25,106 nucleotides of DNA from a virus, in the IMG/VR virus record IMGVR_UViG_3300046028_006021, positions 1-25,106 of that record. The stretch is one strand, 5' to 3'. The first letter of the stretch is position 1; each line of letters begins with the position of its first letter. Made by a program: the position numbers and the translations under genes. Shown piece by piece: positions 13,804 through 20,237 of the stretch. Below the pieces are notes generated by a model. The model made no database searches and had not been told where the DNA came from. It was given only the letters and a program-made list of their open reading frames with translations.

Positions 13804-14059
13804 GTCGCCCCTGGATGAGTATGTCGTCAATGCGTTCGTGGATTCTGTCAAGTTTCTGGTCGATCTTTACAAGTGTTATTCCCTGGCATGTTTTTTGCGC
13901 TGATTCTACTGATTTCAATCTATCGTCGTATCCTCTGAGTTTGTTCGCCACTACCCATGTTGCAGTCACGATACCGCCCACAAATGAAAGAAAAACACCG
14001 GCAATTTTCAATCCAATCTCGGCAATGAAGCCTATTTCTTCTGGTTGTCCTGGTTGCAT
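13787..14059 (-). CDS. Small membrane protein with coiled-coil tail (holin- or XhlA-like)
   Basis: The 90-aa protein has one transmembrane segment at about residues 14-38 (LKIAGVFLSFVGGIVTATWVVA), then a charged helical tail with heptad spacing (KLRGYDDRLKSVES, LVKIDQKLDRIHERIDDIL). This layout matches haemolysin XhlA and some single-span holins or holin partners. Directly upstream of the endolysin, it is a good holin or holin-accessory candidate, but the call rests on topology and position only. It overlaps the PLA2-like gene by 28 bases. Confidence 0.65.
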   Translation of the reverse strand: MQPGQPEEIGFIAEIGLKIAGVFLSFVGGIVTATWVVANKLRGYDDRLKSVESAQKTCQGITLVKIDQKLDRIHERIDDILIQGRHEHRD

Positions 14060-14514
14060 TTATCCACCATCTGCGCTTTTGCCAAGCGGTTGAGTTTTTC
14101 CCGTATCTCCGGGTTGCTGTAAGGGTTGCGACAAAACGGGCAAAAATGGATCATGCCGACCGTCGAGACTGCGGCGAAGTAGAGTAAACAACGAACGTAT
14201 GCCAGTTGTCGCTTAATGCCGGACAACTGACTTTTTACTGTCGAAAGGAGGTTTTTGAGAAATACGTTATTTGCGGCCTGAAAAGAGGCGTAAGAGTCGA
14301 TTGAGGTTGACCACATGCAATCATGGATAAAGCAAGTAGCGCATACCTTGACCCCGTGTATCTCGTCTGGGATTGTCCAATCTCCAAGGGAATTGCCTGG
14401 ACCACAAAAAGTCGGCCACTCATCAAGCAACATGTCATGGGGCCATAACTGCGCAAGCCACATAGGAGCGCGAAGTATAGCCCCTTGATAAGCAAATTTG
14501 ATTAGAGTGTGCAT
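14032..14514 (-). CDS. Phospholipase A2-like protein in the lysis region
   Basis: The start is the ATG at 14514, six bases after the upstream stop; the longer frame only shadows the upstream gene. The 160-aa product has CGPGNSLGDWTIPD at 37-50 and CFIHDCMW at 61-68, the arrangement of a Ca-binding GPG loop and a CxxHD catalytic helix in phospholipase A2-like enzymes. A helix with FQAANNVFLKNLL follows. A hydrophobic stretch (CLLYFAAVSTVGMIHF) near 109-124 and a CPFC zinc-type knuckle come after. I infer lipid hydrolysis or membrane action during lysis. The sequence match is by motif, not search. Confidence 0.5.
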   Translation of the reverse strand: MHTLIKFAYQGAILRAPMWLAQLWPHDMLLDEWPTFCGPGNSLGDWTIPDEIHGVKVCATCFIHDCMWSTSIDSYASFQAANNVFLKNLLSTVKSQLSGIKRQLAYVRCLLYFAAVSTVGMIHFCPFCRNPYSNPEIREKLNRLAKAQMVDKCNQDNQKK

Positions 14515-14519
14515 GGTTA

Positions 14520-14777
14520 TCACCCGTTTGACTGCTTCCTTTTCATCCGCGAAAACCCGTAAAAGATAATCCCGCCCCACATCGCGACCGTCCCCCACAC
14601 GCTGTCGGTGGTGCCGTGCGCTGTTCTCACAAGGTCGATTATCGTTTGCGCGTCTGGAGATGTGGCAAGTGCGGCAATTTCCTTTACGTCTATCCCCAGG
14701 GATTGCGCCGCAGTGATCGCCACTCCGAGCAACAGCCCCTTAAACTCACTCGTTTTAATTCCTTTTTCGATTTCCAT
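14520..14777 (-). CDS. Putative holin or small membrane protein
   Basis: The 85-aa protein opens with IEKGIKTSEFKGLLLGVAIT, the KTSEF-hydrophobic start seen in several phage holin-like proteins, and ends with a strong transmembrane helix (VWGTVAMWGGIIFYGFSRM) and a basic tail (KRKQSNG). Two membrane segments would put both ends on the same side, as in class II holins. It sits at the head of the lysis group. The call is by topology and position. Confidence 0.6.
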   Translation of the reverse strand: MEIEKGIKTSEFKGLLLGVAITAAQSLGIDVKEIAALATSPDAQTIIDLVRTAHGTTDSVWGTVAMWGGIIFYGFSRMKRKQSNG

Positions 14778-14781
14778 GCTG

Positions 14782-14991
14782 TCACCAATAATAAATCCAA
14801 GGTCGAGAGTCTAAGGGGAAAACCATATTGTCTAGGTCTGCCCCTGCCATTATCTGATTTTTATTTGCTCGCCATGCTGCCCTGCGCTTGCGGTGCTTAT
14901 ATATCCGCCGCCACTCCTTCGGCTCTGCACGTAGCCAGTGCGTCGCGCAGAACCGTTTCCATCTTGCTGTGTGGTGTCGTGTCCTGCTCAT
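14782..14991 (-). CDS. Basic hypothetical phage protein
   Basis: The 69-aa product opens SRTRHHTARWKRFCATHWLRAEPKEWRRIYKHRKRRAAWR, a strongly basic, Trp/His/Arg-rich sequence of the sort found in small virion or DNA-binding proteins near lysis genes, then ends with DLDNMVFPLDSRPWIYYW. I know it as a recurrent unnamed phage protein type but not its function. It starts by an ATGA overlap with the previous gene. Confidence 0.55.
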   Translation of the reverse strand: MSRTRHHTARWKRFCATHWLRAEPKEWRRIYKHRKRRAAWRANKNQIMAGADLDNMVFPLDSRPWIYYW

Positions 14992-15212
14992 TTAGCGCCA
15001 ACATATCCCAACCATTCGTCAGTGATTTTCTCAAAAATATCTTGAGCGTCGTCTATGTCTGAAATATTCAAATCGCCTCTTACCATCTTCTCAAGCATTA
15101 CAACCGGGACGATGTGCGTAGAGAGTTTCCCGGATATAACAAGGTGCGGTCGGCGTTCGTCCAATGAGATTATTGTCTGCCTCCAGCCGTCTTGTTTAGT
15201 CTCAGCACTCAT
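14988..15212 (-). CDS. Hypothetical 74-aa protein
   Basis: A small protein with one likely beta-strand run (RRPHLVISGKLSTHIVPVVML) and an acidic helical tail (DLNISDIDDAQDIFEKITDEWLG). The start ATG lies inside the end of the following small gene (ATGAGTGCTGA) and the stop overlaps the next start, so translation is coupled on both sides. No family recognised. Confidence 0.55.
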   Translation of the reverse strand: MSAETKQDGWRQTIISLDERRPHLVISGKLSTHIVPVVMLEKMVRGDLNISDIDDAQDIFEKITDEWLGYVGAK

Positions 15213-15381
15213 CGTTACAGTGTAACTCTACCTCTACCCACCCAGGCTTTATTTCTAGGAACGGACACTGCTCGACACTTAGCCCTTCAGCGTTGAGAGA
15301 ATAGCAAGGCTTCTCACATTTCGAGCATTTGTAGTCTGCCCCGCCGTCATCTCTTAAAACTGGGAAGGGGTTTATGATCAT
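15202..15381 (-). CDS. 59-aa cysteine-rich micro-protein
   Basis: A - strand frame of 59 codons with ATG at 15381 (overlapping the neighbour's TGA) and TGA at 15204-15202. It has CSKCEKPC near residue 19, a QCPFLEIKPGW segment near 38 and a CNDEC end. The cysteines suggest a zinc site or disulfides. It fills an otherwise empty 165-base gap between coupled genes. Function unknown. Confidence 0.6.
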   Translation of the reverse strand: MIINPFPVLRDDGGADYKCSKCEKPCYSLNAEGLSVEQCPFLEIKPGWVEVELHCNDEC

Positions 15382-15551
15382 AGTTTCGCCGCCTTGTTTC
15401 TCGCTTCTCGGATCGTATCGGCACAGGCAAAGGTTGCGCGAAAGTTTCTTTTCACGTCCTCTATCCTATCACCCCGTTTTTCGCACCGATGATAAACATG
15501 TCGAGATTCCCCACATCTTTGGCATATGCCTATTACAACATTTCCCCACAT
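15378..15551 (-). CDS. 57-aa zinc-knuckle protein
   Basis: The ATG at 15551 directly follows the stop of the cysteine-rich gene upstream, whose GAGGAAGAA end provides the ribosome-binding site; the longer open frame through that gene is a shadow. The product has CQRCGESRHVYHRC at residues 10-23, a Cys-Cys-His-Cys zinc-type pattern, then a basic helix (VKRNFRATFACADTIREARNKAAKL). Possible nucleic-acid binding. The stop overlaps the next ATG. Confidence 0.6.
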   Translation of the reverse strand: MWGNVVIGICQRCGESRHVYHRCEKRGDRIEDVKRNFRATFACADTIREARNKAAKL

Positions 15552-15552
15552 A

Positions 15553-15828
15553 TCATTCTTCCTCGTATAACTCACATGGACAATTCGTCGCGGTGCATTC
15601 AATGCCTCGCTCGGTGTTGCGGTAGTAGGTGCAAAGCGGCTTATGCTTTTTGTTTCCCGCCATAAACCAAGAAAGTTCTCTCTTGTCTTTCTCGGCAAAT
15701 TCAAACGATGGTGGTGTCGGCCATTGCGGGGAAAATTTGATATTGCCGTAACTATGCGACCATCCTTGATTCCCATTCGAACAAGTAGCGCAACACTCAG
15801 GAGGTAATGTGCAGTTGCAGGCTATCAT
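15553..15828 (-). CDS. Cysteine-rich 91-aa protein
   Basis: The product opens with CNCTLPPECCATCSNG, and has a later CTYYRNTERGIECTATNCPCELYEEE. The central part (WPTPPSFEFAEKDKRELSWFM) is aromatic and proline-rich. The paired cysteines could bind a metal. The ATG overlaps the lipoprotein stop. I do not recognise the family; it may be of the small tail- or surface-associated kind, but nothing shows this. Confidence 0.55.
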   Translation of the reverse strand: MIACNCTLPPECCATCSNGNQGWSHSYGNIKFSPQWPTPPSFEFAEKDKRELSWFMAGNKKHKPLCTYYRNTERGIECTATNCPCELYEEE

Positions 15829-16394
15829 TGCACTATCACCGGAGCAGGTTGCTCAACAATCGTAGGCGTTGCTGTGCCGGTCGCCGTAGCGGTCGCTGTG
15901 CTGCCTAATGCTGTCGCCGTGGTGTCGTTAAACGATCCACTCACAGTTGAGTTTGCGCCTATCTCGACATTTCCTGCCGCCAGTATACCCGCTTCCCCTA
16001 GTTTCAAAAGGCTCAGACTGCTCGCAATAAAAGGGATGTGCGACACCGCCGAACTAGCAACGTCCATTCCCGTAGTTGGCTTTTTTATATCGAGTTGTGA
16101 TGTGTGCAGGTTGCCTATTGTCATGGTTGCGATTACGCCAACTAATAGGGCTTCTGTCGGTGTTGAAGCGTATTTCATGGAGTTCTGCGCTATGGTCGAT
16201 ATCTCATATGCCTGGCTTGTCACGCGGCCTTTCTCGCTCTCTGAATGGTCTACCAATGCTTGAGAGTACGATTGATAGTCCCCATCACCGAATAGAGCAG
16301 AGCACCCCGACGCAGACAATGCGAGCATGATGCAAACAATGATGAGAGTGCAATGCACCGACCACCAGTAATCATTTGAGTTTGTCTTTTTCAT
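15825..16394 (-). CDS. Phage-encoded lipoprotein
   Basis: I chose the ATG at 16394, which has TGGAG six bases before it, over the ATG at 16415 inside the upstream gene. The 189-aa product has a lipoprotein signal: MKKTN, a hydrophobic core (CTLIIVCIMLALSASG) and the lipobox LSASGC, with Cys as the first mature residue. The mature part includes a helical region, a hydrophobic segment near SHIPFIASSLSLLKLG, and a low-complexity Ala/Thr tail (TATALGSTATATATGTATP). Envelope anchoring is likely. It is too long for a typical Rz1-type spanin. It could be a superinfection-exclusion or lysis-linked envelope protein, which is inference. Confidence 0.7.
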   Translation of the reverse strand: MKKTNSNDYWWSVHCTLIIVCIMLALSASGCSALFGDGDYQSYSQALVDHSESEKGRVTSQAYEISTIAQNSMKYASTPTEALLVGVIATMTIGNLHTSQLDIKKPTTGMDVASSAVSHIPFIASSLSLLKLGEAGILAAGNVEIGANSTVSGSFNDTTATALGSTATATATGTATPTIVEQPAPVIVQ

Positions 16395-16404
16395 GTTTCT
16401 CCAT

Positions 16405-17247
16405 TTACTCTTCATGCGGTTTAACTATTGCCCCGCCGAGTTTATAATACTGTTTGCTAATCGTGCCGATGTACCGATCCGAAACTACAATATTATCGTA
16501 CCATATGTGCCAAGGGTTAATTGATCCGTGAGTGTATCCTCCAAGTTGGATTTGAGATATCCCCCTAACATTCACATCGTTTCTATTCTTTACACTTATT
16601 GCATGTACCCTCAATATTCCATCTATCCAAACTTTATACTCACCATCACGGCTACCATCGGTGTTATATTTCATATAAAATTCATAGCAAGTCCATGTAT
16701 TATTTGGAATAAAGTCAGTGGTATATGCAACAAAACTTATTTGGTTGTCATAAGTAGATCCAGATAAATTAATTGTATTCTGCGCATCATTGCTTTCTGT
16801 TGATCCATCCCCTAACAATATCTTTAACTCCCCTAATCCGTGTGCGATACTGAAAGTTGAGTTGGCATAGTTTGTCCCATCACGTATCCCAAAAATTTTA
16901 CAAAATTTTGAGCTAGTCGCGTAGGTTTGCCCTGGCAATGTCCCTGGTCCATCAGTTTTGGCATAAAACCTTATATATATCTCTCCAATTCCTGAAAAAT
17001 CACCTGGTATTCCAATCCAAGCGGTGTCCCCCTCAGCTTGATATGTTACTTTCAACCCTCTTGAAGAGAGAAGCCCTTCTGTTTCTGTAACATCTGGGAA
17101 ACTGGTGGTTGTCTGATTATCCCATCCCCAATTATTTACTGTTCTGGGATCGCCTGAGTAACCATCAAAATTATCATTAAAAATTATAGCAGCACTTACA
17201 TTGCTATACAACACTAGTGAAAATATAATGGCTAGTCGTAAGATCAT
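16405..17247 (-). CDS. Exported concanavalin-A-like lectin/jelly-roll protein
   Basis: The 280-aa product starts with a Sec signal peptide (MILRLAIIFSLVLYSNVSAA) and then NDNFDGYSGDPRTVNNWGWD, the opening of LamG/polysaccharide-lyase-type jelly rolls. The body is rich in strands (YIRFYAKTDGPG, WTCYEFYMKYNTDGSRDGEYKVWIDG, INPWHIWYDNIVVSD), matching the concanavalin-A-like fold with its closing DNIVVS strand. It may bind or degrade surface polysaccharide. A signal peptide on a protein in a tail-gene neighbourhood is unusual. ATGA coupling to the upstream gene. Confidence 0.65.
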   Translation of the reverse strand: MILRLAIIFSLVLYSNVSAAIIFNDNFDGYSGDPRTVNNWGWDNQTTTSFPDVTETEGLLSSRGLKVTYQAEGDTAWIGIPGDFSGIGEIYIRFYAKTDGPGTLPGQTYATSSKFCKIFGIRDGTNYANSTFSIAHGLGELKILLGDGSTESNDAQNTINLSGSTYDNQISFVAYTTDFIPNNTWTCYEFYMKYNTDGSRDGEYKVWIDGILRVHAISVKNRNDVNVRGISQIQLGGYTHGSINPWHIWYDNIVVSDRYIGTISKQYYKLGGAIVKPHEE

Positions 17248-17921
17248 AAGTCTCCTGCTGAGAAGTTATCAAATGATCCTCCGGCTGCATCAATATATAA
17301 ACCTACAGTTGTCCCACTATCAACGGTAGTAGAAGCTCCAGACGAGGAAAAATAACCCGCATAGTCATCTGTGGAATCCCACGATGTTGCACTTATTGGA
17401 TTCGCTGCAACTGGATTTGCAAACACATATGCTACAGCGCTAGTACCTGTCCCCGTTAATGTAAATCCCATTGTTTGCCCAGCAGGATCACCGTATGAAC
17501 CTGAACTAAATCCTAAAGCAACACCTGAGACATATGTTGCATTTTCCCTGACCACTATCCAGTCCCACCTGTTAGACACTTCTCTCCATTGGATTGAGTA
17601 TCTATTCCCTAACGCACCAGGAGAACGGAAGATAACACCGATAATAGGACCAGTCGTTGTCGGGAAAGCAACCTTAATCCATTGATTTTCTGTGGTTACG
17701 CTAGATTGCGTATACTCAATTACACCCTCCGTGTTAGCGCAACTCAAAGCTCCGGACGATATGGACCACGTTCCGACACTCGACGTCCATTTACTGAGGT
17801 CAGCAGAAAAGTCATCTGTGATACCAACAAACGCGCTAGTCCCAAAACCCACCATAACAACGGCATTGATTGGTTGCGCGGCAACAAAAATGAATGATAG
17901 TATTAATGATATGATTTTCAT
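17244..17921 (-). CDS. Exported jelly-roll/lectin-like protein
   Basis: The ATG at 17921 (TAATATG, one base after the upstream stop) gives 225 aa with a clear signal peptide (MKIISLILSFIFVAAQPINA); an ATG at 17942 would add seven polar residues ahead of it. The body is DDFSADLSKWTSSVGTWSI, then strands typical of concanavalin-A-like domains (RYSIQWREVSNRWDWIVVR, TTVGLYIDAAGGSFDNFSAGD). It resembles the following gene product in design, though not in sequence. Envelope-polysaccharide binding is inferred. Confidence 0.6.
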   Translation of the reverse strand: MKIISLILSFIFVAAQPINAVVMVGFGTSAFVGITDDFSADLSKWTSSVGTWSISSGALSCANTEGVIEYTQSSVTTENQWIKVAFPTTTGPIIGVIFRSPGALGNRYSIQWREVSNRWDWIVVRENATYVSGVALGFSSGSYGDPAGQTMGFTLTGTGTSAVAYVFANPVAANPISATSWDSTDDYAGYFSSSGASTTVDSGTTVGLYIDAAGGSFDNFSAGDL

Positions 17922-17922
17922 A

Positions 17923-18699
17923 TTAGTCTGCTGTCTCCACATAATATAGTGAACCTGTAAGATAGTTTACTGTTCCACTCGGTGCAGCAAGCACTACCTT
18001 TATCCAATCCCCTGCATCGATAGAGCCGTTACTCAATGTTCCATCGTCTTCAGCTCCGTCTGTGTCAGCGGTTATTGCATCGTCAACAGTAGTGCACGAT
18101 GTTCCTGAACTGGTACACTCTTGAATATCAACAGCGATTGAAGTACCACCAATAGTGATTACATAAATGTCGGTAATTGTTATTGCGGTCTGAGCTTTAA
18201 AAAGGAAGAAATCGTCGGCATCAACAGGAGTTTTAATGGCAAAATCTATTTGCTTCTTGTGGGTAACAACTCGTTTAGCCCCTCCAAAATAAATCAGTTG
18301 GTCAGATGTGGTATCTACAGCTATCTCCCCGGCTGCATCAACTGTTGGAGATGCTCCGCTTGGTATTCCTGTTATACTTATGACTCCTGAGTTAATACTT
18401 ATGCCAGTTCCGGCTGTTATCTCAGTTGCATTATCCAACGATGTTGCTATAGCCTGTATTGCGGCGCTAGAATTGGTAACGCCAGTTAGGAGAGTTCCGC
18501 TGTAAGCATTGTAGTTTGTATATGTTTTTATGGTAGTTAATGATGCCCAATTGTTGCCATCTCCCGCCCCATTCTCCAGCATAACTATTTCAGTACCTGC
18601 AATACTGGTGTCCTCAGTATCGGTGGTTTTCCAGCTTGCCGCGATAACCACCGATGCACTTAGTAAGACCCCTAAAACGCTATATAATATTCGCTTCAT
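17923..18699 (-). CDS. Tail-fibre-like protein with a Sec signal peptide
   Basis: The 258-aa product has an N-terminal signal (MKRILYSVLGVLLSASVVIAA), a Gly/Ser/Thr-rich mid-part (ITAGTGISINSGVISITG), then GEIAVDTTSDQLIYFGGAKRVV, a segment recurring in phage fibre and decoration proteins, and a beta-rich C-terminal half (AITITDIYVITIGGTSIAVDIQ). It is of the right kind for a fibre or adhesin. The signal peptide is unexpected for a cytoplasmically assembled tail. The ATG overlaps the stop of the gene before it. Confidence 0.6.
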   Translation of the reverse strand: MKRILYSVLGVLLSASVVIAASWKTTDTEDTSIAGTEIVMLENGAGDGNNWASLTTIKTYTNYNAYSGTLLTGVTNSSAAIQAIATSLDNATEITAGTGISINSGVISITGIPSGASPTVDAAGEIAVDTTSDQLIYFGGAKRVVTHKKQIDFAIKTPVDADDFFLFKAQTAITITDIYVITIGGTSIAVDIQECTSSGTSCTTVDDAITADTDGAEDDGTLSNGSIDAGDWIKVVLAAPSGTVNYLTGSLYYVETAD

Positions 18700-19106
18700 C
18701 TGTGTACCTCTATTGGTGAGCCGTCTGTTCGTAAAATGTTTGAGTTATCTACACGTTGCCAGTATGTTTTGAGTTCTGCCCGTGTCGTCACGACAAAATC
18801 ATATTGCACAAGGTCAACAAAGCATATCCCCGTTTTGGCCTTTGAATATTCATCGTCGTCTGCAAGCATATACAGTTCGATGTATTTAGCCGTTCCCCAT
18901 GTCCCGCCTGTTCCGGTAAAAATGCCGGTTCCGTCAAAGCGATAAATGCAGTCTATCACCGACACTGGAGCAGAAGCGCCAGGTTTAGGCGACGGGCACC
19001 ATTTGCGGGAGGTCGTCGGGGCGTTGAGTTCGCGGTCTGACTTAGCACCTGGGGTCTTAGCTGGTCCGCCGCCGCTTGCAACCTTTAAAAACCTGCGCCT
19101 ATCCAT
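18696..19106 (-). CDS. Hypothetical virion-region protein (136 aa)
   Basis: The product starts MDRRRFLKVASGGGPAKTPGAKSD, then a Ser/Pro-rich linker (TSRKWCPSPKPGASAPV) and a globular half with CIYRFDGTGIFTGTGGTWGTAKYIELYMLADDD. The RRRFLK looks like a Tat motif but no hydrophobic core follows. Its place in the first unit after the late promoter, between two likely structural genes, suggests a virion or tail-tip role. The start shares an A with the upstream stop (TAATG). Confidence 0.55.
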   Translation of the reverse strand: MDRRRFLKVASGGGPAKTPGAKSDRELNAPTTSRKWCPSPKPGASAPVSVIDCIYRFDGTGIFTGTGGTWGTAKYIELYMLADDDEYSKAKTGICFVDLVQYDFVVTTRAELKTYWQRVDNSNILRTDGSPIEVHR

Positions 19107-19489
19107 TACGCCACCAGAATATAGGTAGTTCCAAGTGCGTTGACTGTCGTATTCCCTGAGTGTGCGACTGTTAGCTCCCCGGCGTATGGGATGTTTGCGT
19201 CAAGCTCAATCCTGCCGGTTGCGGTAAGTGTGCCGGTAAAAATCTGTATGCCGTGTTGTGAGTCGGTTATCGTTACTGTGATGGTGTTCGGTACTGTGAC
19301 TTCGCTGAATTTCACGCCTACAGCTACGATGAATCCAGCCGTGACGTTTGAAGTCGGTATCGTTGCGTTAGGGATAGTCCCGGCTGTTGCGCCGTCAACC
19401 CATGCGATAGAGTGCTCGAAAAGTGAATTTTGGTGATAGCCAAGGACTGTGCCGGATAAGCCCGGAGCGTATGTTGCGGAAGCTGCCAT
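19106..19489 (-). CDS. Probable virion/decoration protein (127 aa)
   Basis: The ATG at 19489 has GAGGT five bases upstream and fits the transcript; an in-frame start at 19501 lacks one. The product is a Thr/Val/Ala-rich beta protein (TVPNTITVTITDSQHGIQIFTG, AGELTVAHSGNTTVNALGTTYILVA), low in charge, like phage decoration, fibre-tip or Ig-like domains. It is the first gene of the late unit, 33 bases after the likely start of transcription. Function inferred from type and position. Confidence 0.6.
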   Translation of the reverse strand: MAASATYAPGLSGTVLGYHQNSLFEHSIAWVDGATAGTIPNATIPTSNVTAGFIVAVGVKFSEVTVPNTITVTITDSQHGIQIFTGTLTATGRIELDANIPYAGELTVAHSGNTTVNALGTTYILVA

Positions 19490-19521
19490 ATTATACCTCA
19501 AAGGTTGATTGTTGCTTAATT

Positions 19522-19560
19522 TGCAATAATTATAACATGACGTTGCAATAAATGCAATAA
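19522..19560 (-). promoter_or_regulatory. Late promoter (TGTTATAAT) within three TGCAATAA repeats
   Basis: On the - strand an extended -10 TGTTATAAT lies at 19537-19529, reading toward the late unit; a -35 at about 17 bases is weak. The same stretch carries three direct copies of TGCAATAA on the + strand (19522-19529, 19544-19551, 19553-19560), the first touching the -10 and the others over the -35 zone. That is where operator copies would be expected. A weaker + promoter (TTGCAA at 19543, TTATAT at 19565) may drive the gene at 19621. Confidence 0.6.
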
Positions 19561-19620
19561 TAGGTTATATCCAGATGGAGAAAGTCGTGGTTTAACTGAA
19601 AAATAATATTTGGTGCTGAT

Positions 19621-19941
19621 ATGGATAAATCAGATAGTTATTGTGAAGCGCATAGGGAATATCATGGCGATTGCTACAGTGTCGAAGGTGAAAACTCCGC
19701 TTCATTTGACGCAAGTGCATTGCTACAATCAATTGACGCTATGGTTTGGGCCGAAGCGTTTGTAGAGACTTGCAAGAAAATGAATTGGACGCTTTCTGAT
19801 ATTGACGAAGGTTTAATGGTCGGATGGTTTGCAAACGCTATGTTTGCTCAAGAGTTAAAGAGTGACAAAGAACCATGCAGAGATTGCATAATCCTCGGAA
19901 GCGTTACGCTACGTTATCGATGTGTATTATGTTGCAGATGA
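19621..19941 (+). CDS. Conserved hypothetical phage protein, probably frameshifted
   Basis: This lone + strand gene in the right arm encodes VWAEAFVETCKKMNW, then DEGLMVGWFANAMFAQELK, a pattern seen in an unnamed family of small phage proteins (D..VWAxEF...DEGLMIGWFANAI). The N-terminal CEAHREYHGDC and the CRDC near residue 86 add a possible metal site. After about residue 96 the product becomes CVLCCR and stops, while the next frame continues as a good acidic coding sequence (see 19892), so the gene looks broken or shifted. Confidence 0.55.
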   Translation: MDKSDSYCEAHREYHGDCYSVEGENSASFDASALLQSIDAMVWAEAFVETCKKMNWTLSDIDEGLMVGWFANAMFAQELKSDKEPCRDCIILGSVTLRYRCVLCCR

Positions 19942-20020
19942 ATATGAAGGGGATGATCGGGATAAGCGGATAGAAGTTGCTTATGAGATGGTGGTGGAGA
20001 AGTTCACGGGAAAAGAATAA
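19892..20020 (+). pseudogene. Out-of-frame 3' part of the 19.6 kb gene
   Basis: A 42-codon open stretch without a fitting start has strongly protein-like content: RYVIDVYYVADEYEGDDRDK then RIEVAYEMVVEKFTGKE and TAA at 20018-20020. It is +1 to the frame of the gene at 19621 and overlaps its last 50 bases. A one-base change, a programmed +1 shift or a sequencing error between about 19892 and 19920 would join them. Confidence 0.5.
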
Positions 20021-20068
20021 AACAAGAAGGCCCGACCGTGATATAGATCATGTCTATAACAGAGGGCC
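20015..20068 (-). terminator. Intrinsic terminator for the polyvalent-protein transcript
   Basis: Read on the - strand, GGCCC (20068-20064) pairs with GGGCC (20033-20029) and is followed by TTCTTGTTTTATTC. A 6-bp inner stem (20042-20047 with 20053-20058) closes on a 5-base loop. An alternative arm pairs 20035-20040 with 20072-20077. It lies 152 bases after the stop at 20220 and before the + gene's end, so it also separates the two - strand units. Confidence 0.6.
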
Positions 20069-20153
20069 GGGCACGGTGATTATATGGCTGAAATAGTTAT
20101 GTTCGTTTTTTTCTTGGCTGGCCTTTTTCTTCCTGCAACAAGTAACTGAGGGG

Positions 20154-20237
20154 ATGCCCGAAAATGTAGTTATCATTACAGCATTGGTCTACATTATCGG
20201 GTTTCCCTGTGTCGCCGGTTTACTTGCTCGCCTTTAG
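20154..20237 (+). CDS. Possible 27-aa hydrophobic peptide
   Basis: In the gap before the polyvalent gene an ATG at 20154 encodes MPENVVIITALVYIIGFPCV then AGLLARL and TAG, one clean membrane span. A 21-aa hydrophobic frame (20084-20149) precedes it. The AGGGG before the ATG is too close for a good ribosome-binding site. The remainder of 20069-20219 shows nothing else. Evidence for translation is weak; short hydrophobic frames also arise by chance. Confidence 0.25.
   Translation: MPENVVIITALVYIIGFPCVAGLLARL

Noticed and set aside
15874-16263. 129-codon + strand frame
   Set aside because: It lies opposite the lipoprotein gene, whose signal peptide and lipobox make the - strand convincing.
18696-19106. 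Twin-arginine (RRRFLK) export signal
   Set aside because: The motif fits, but the next residues (GGGPAKTPGAKSD) have no hydrophobic core.
20015-20077. Terminator for the + gene at 19.6 kb
   Set aside because: The hairpin has no T tract on the + side; the U-rich side is on the - strand.
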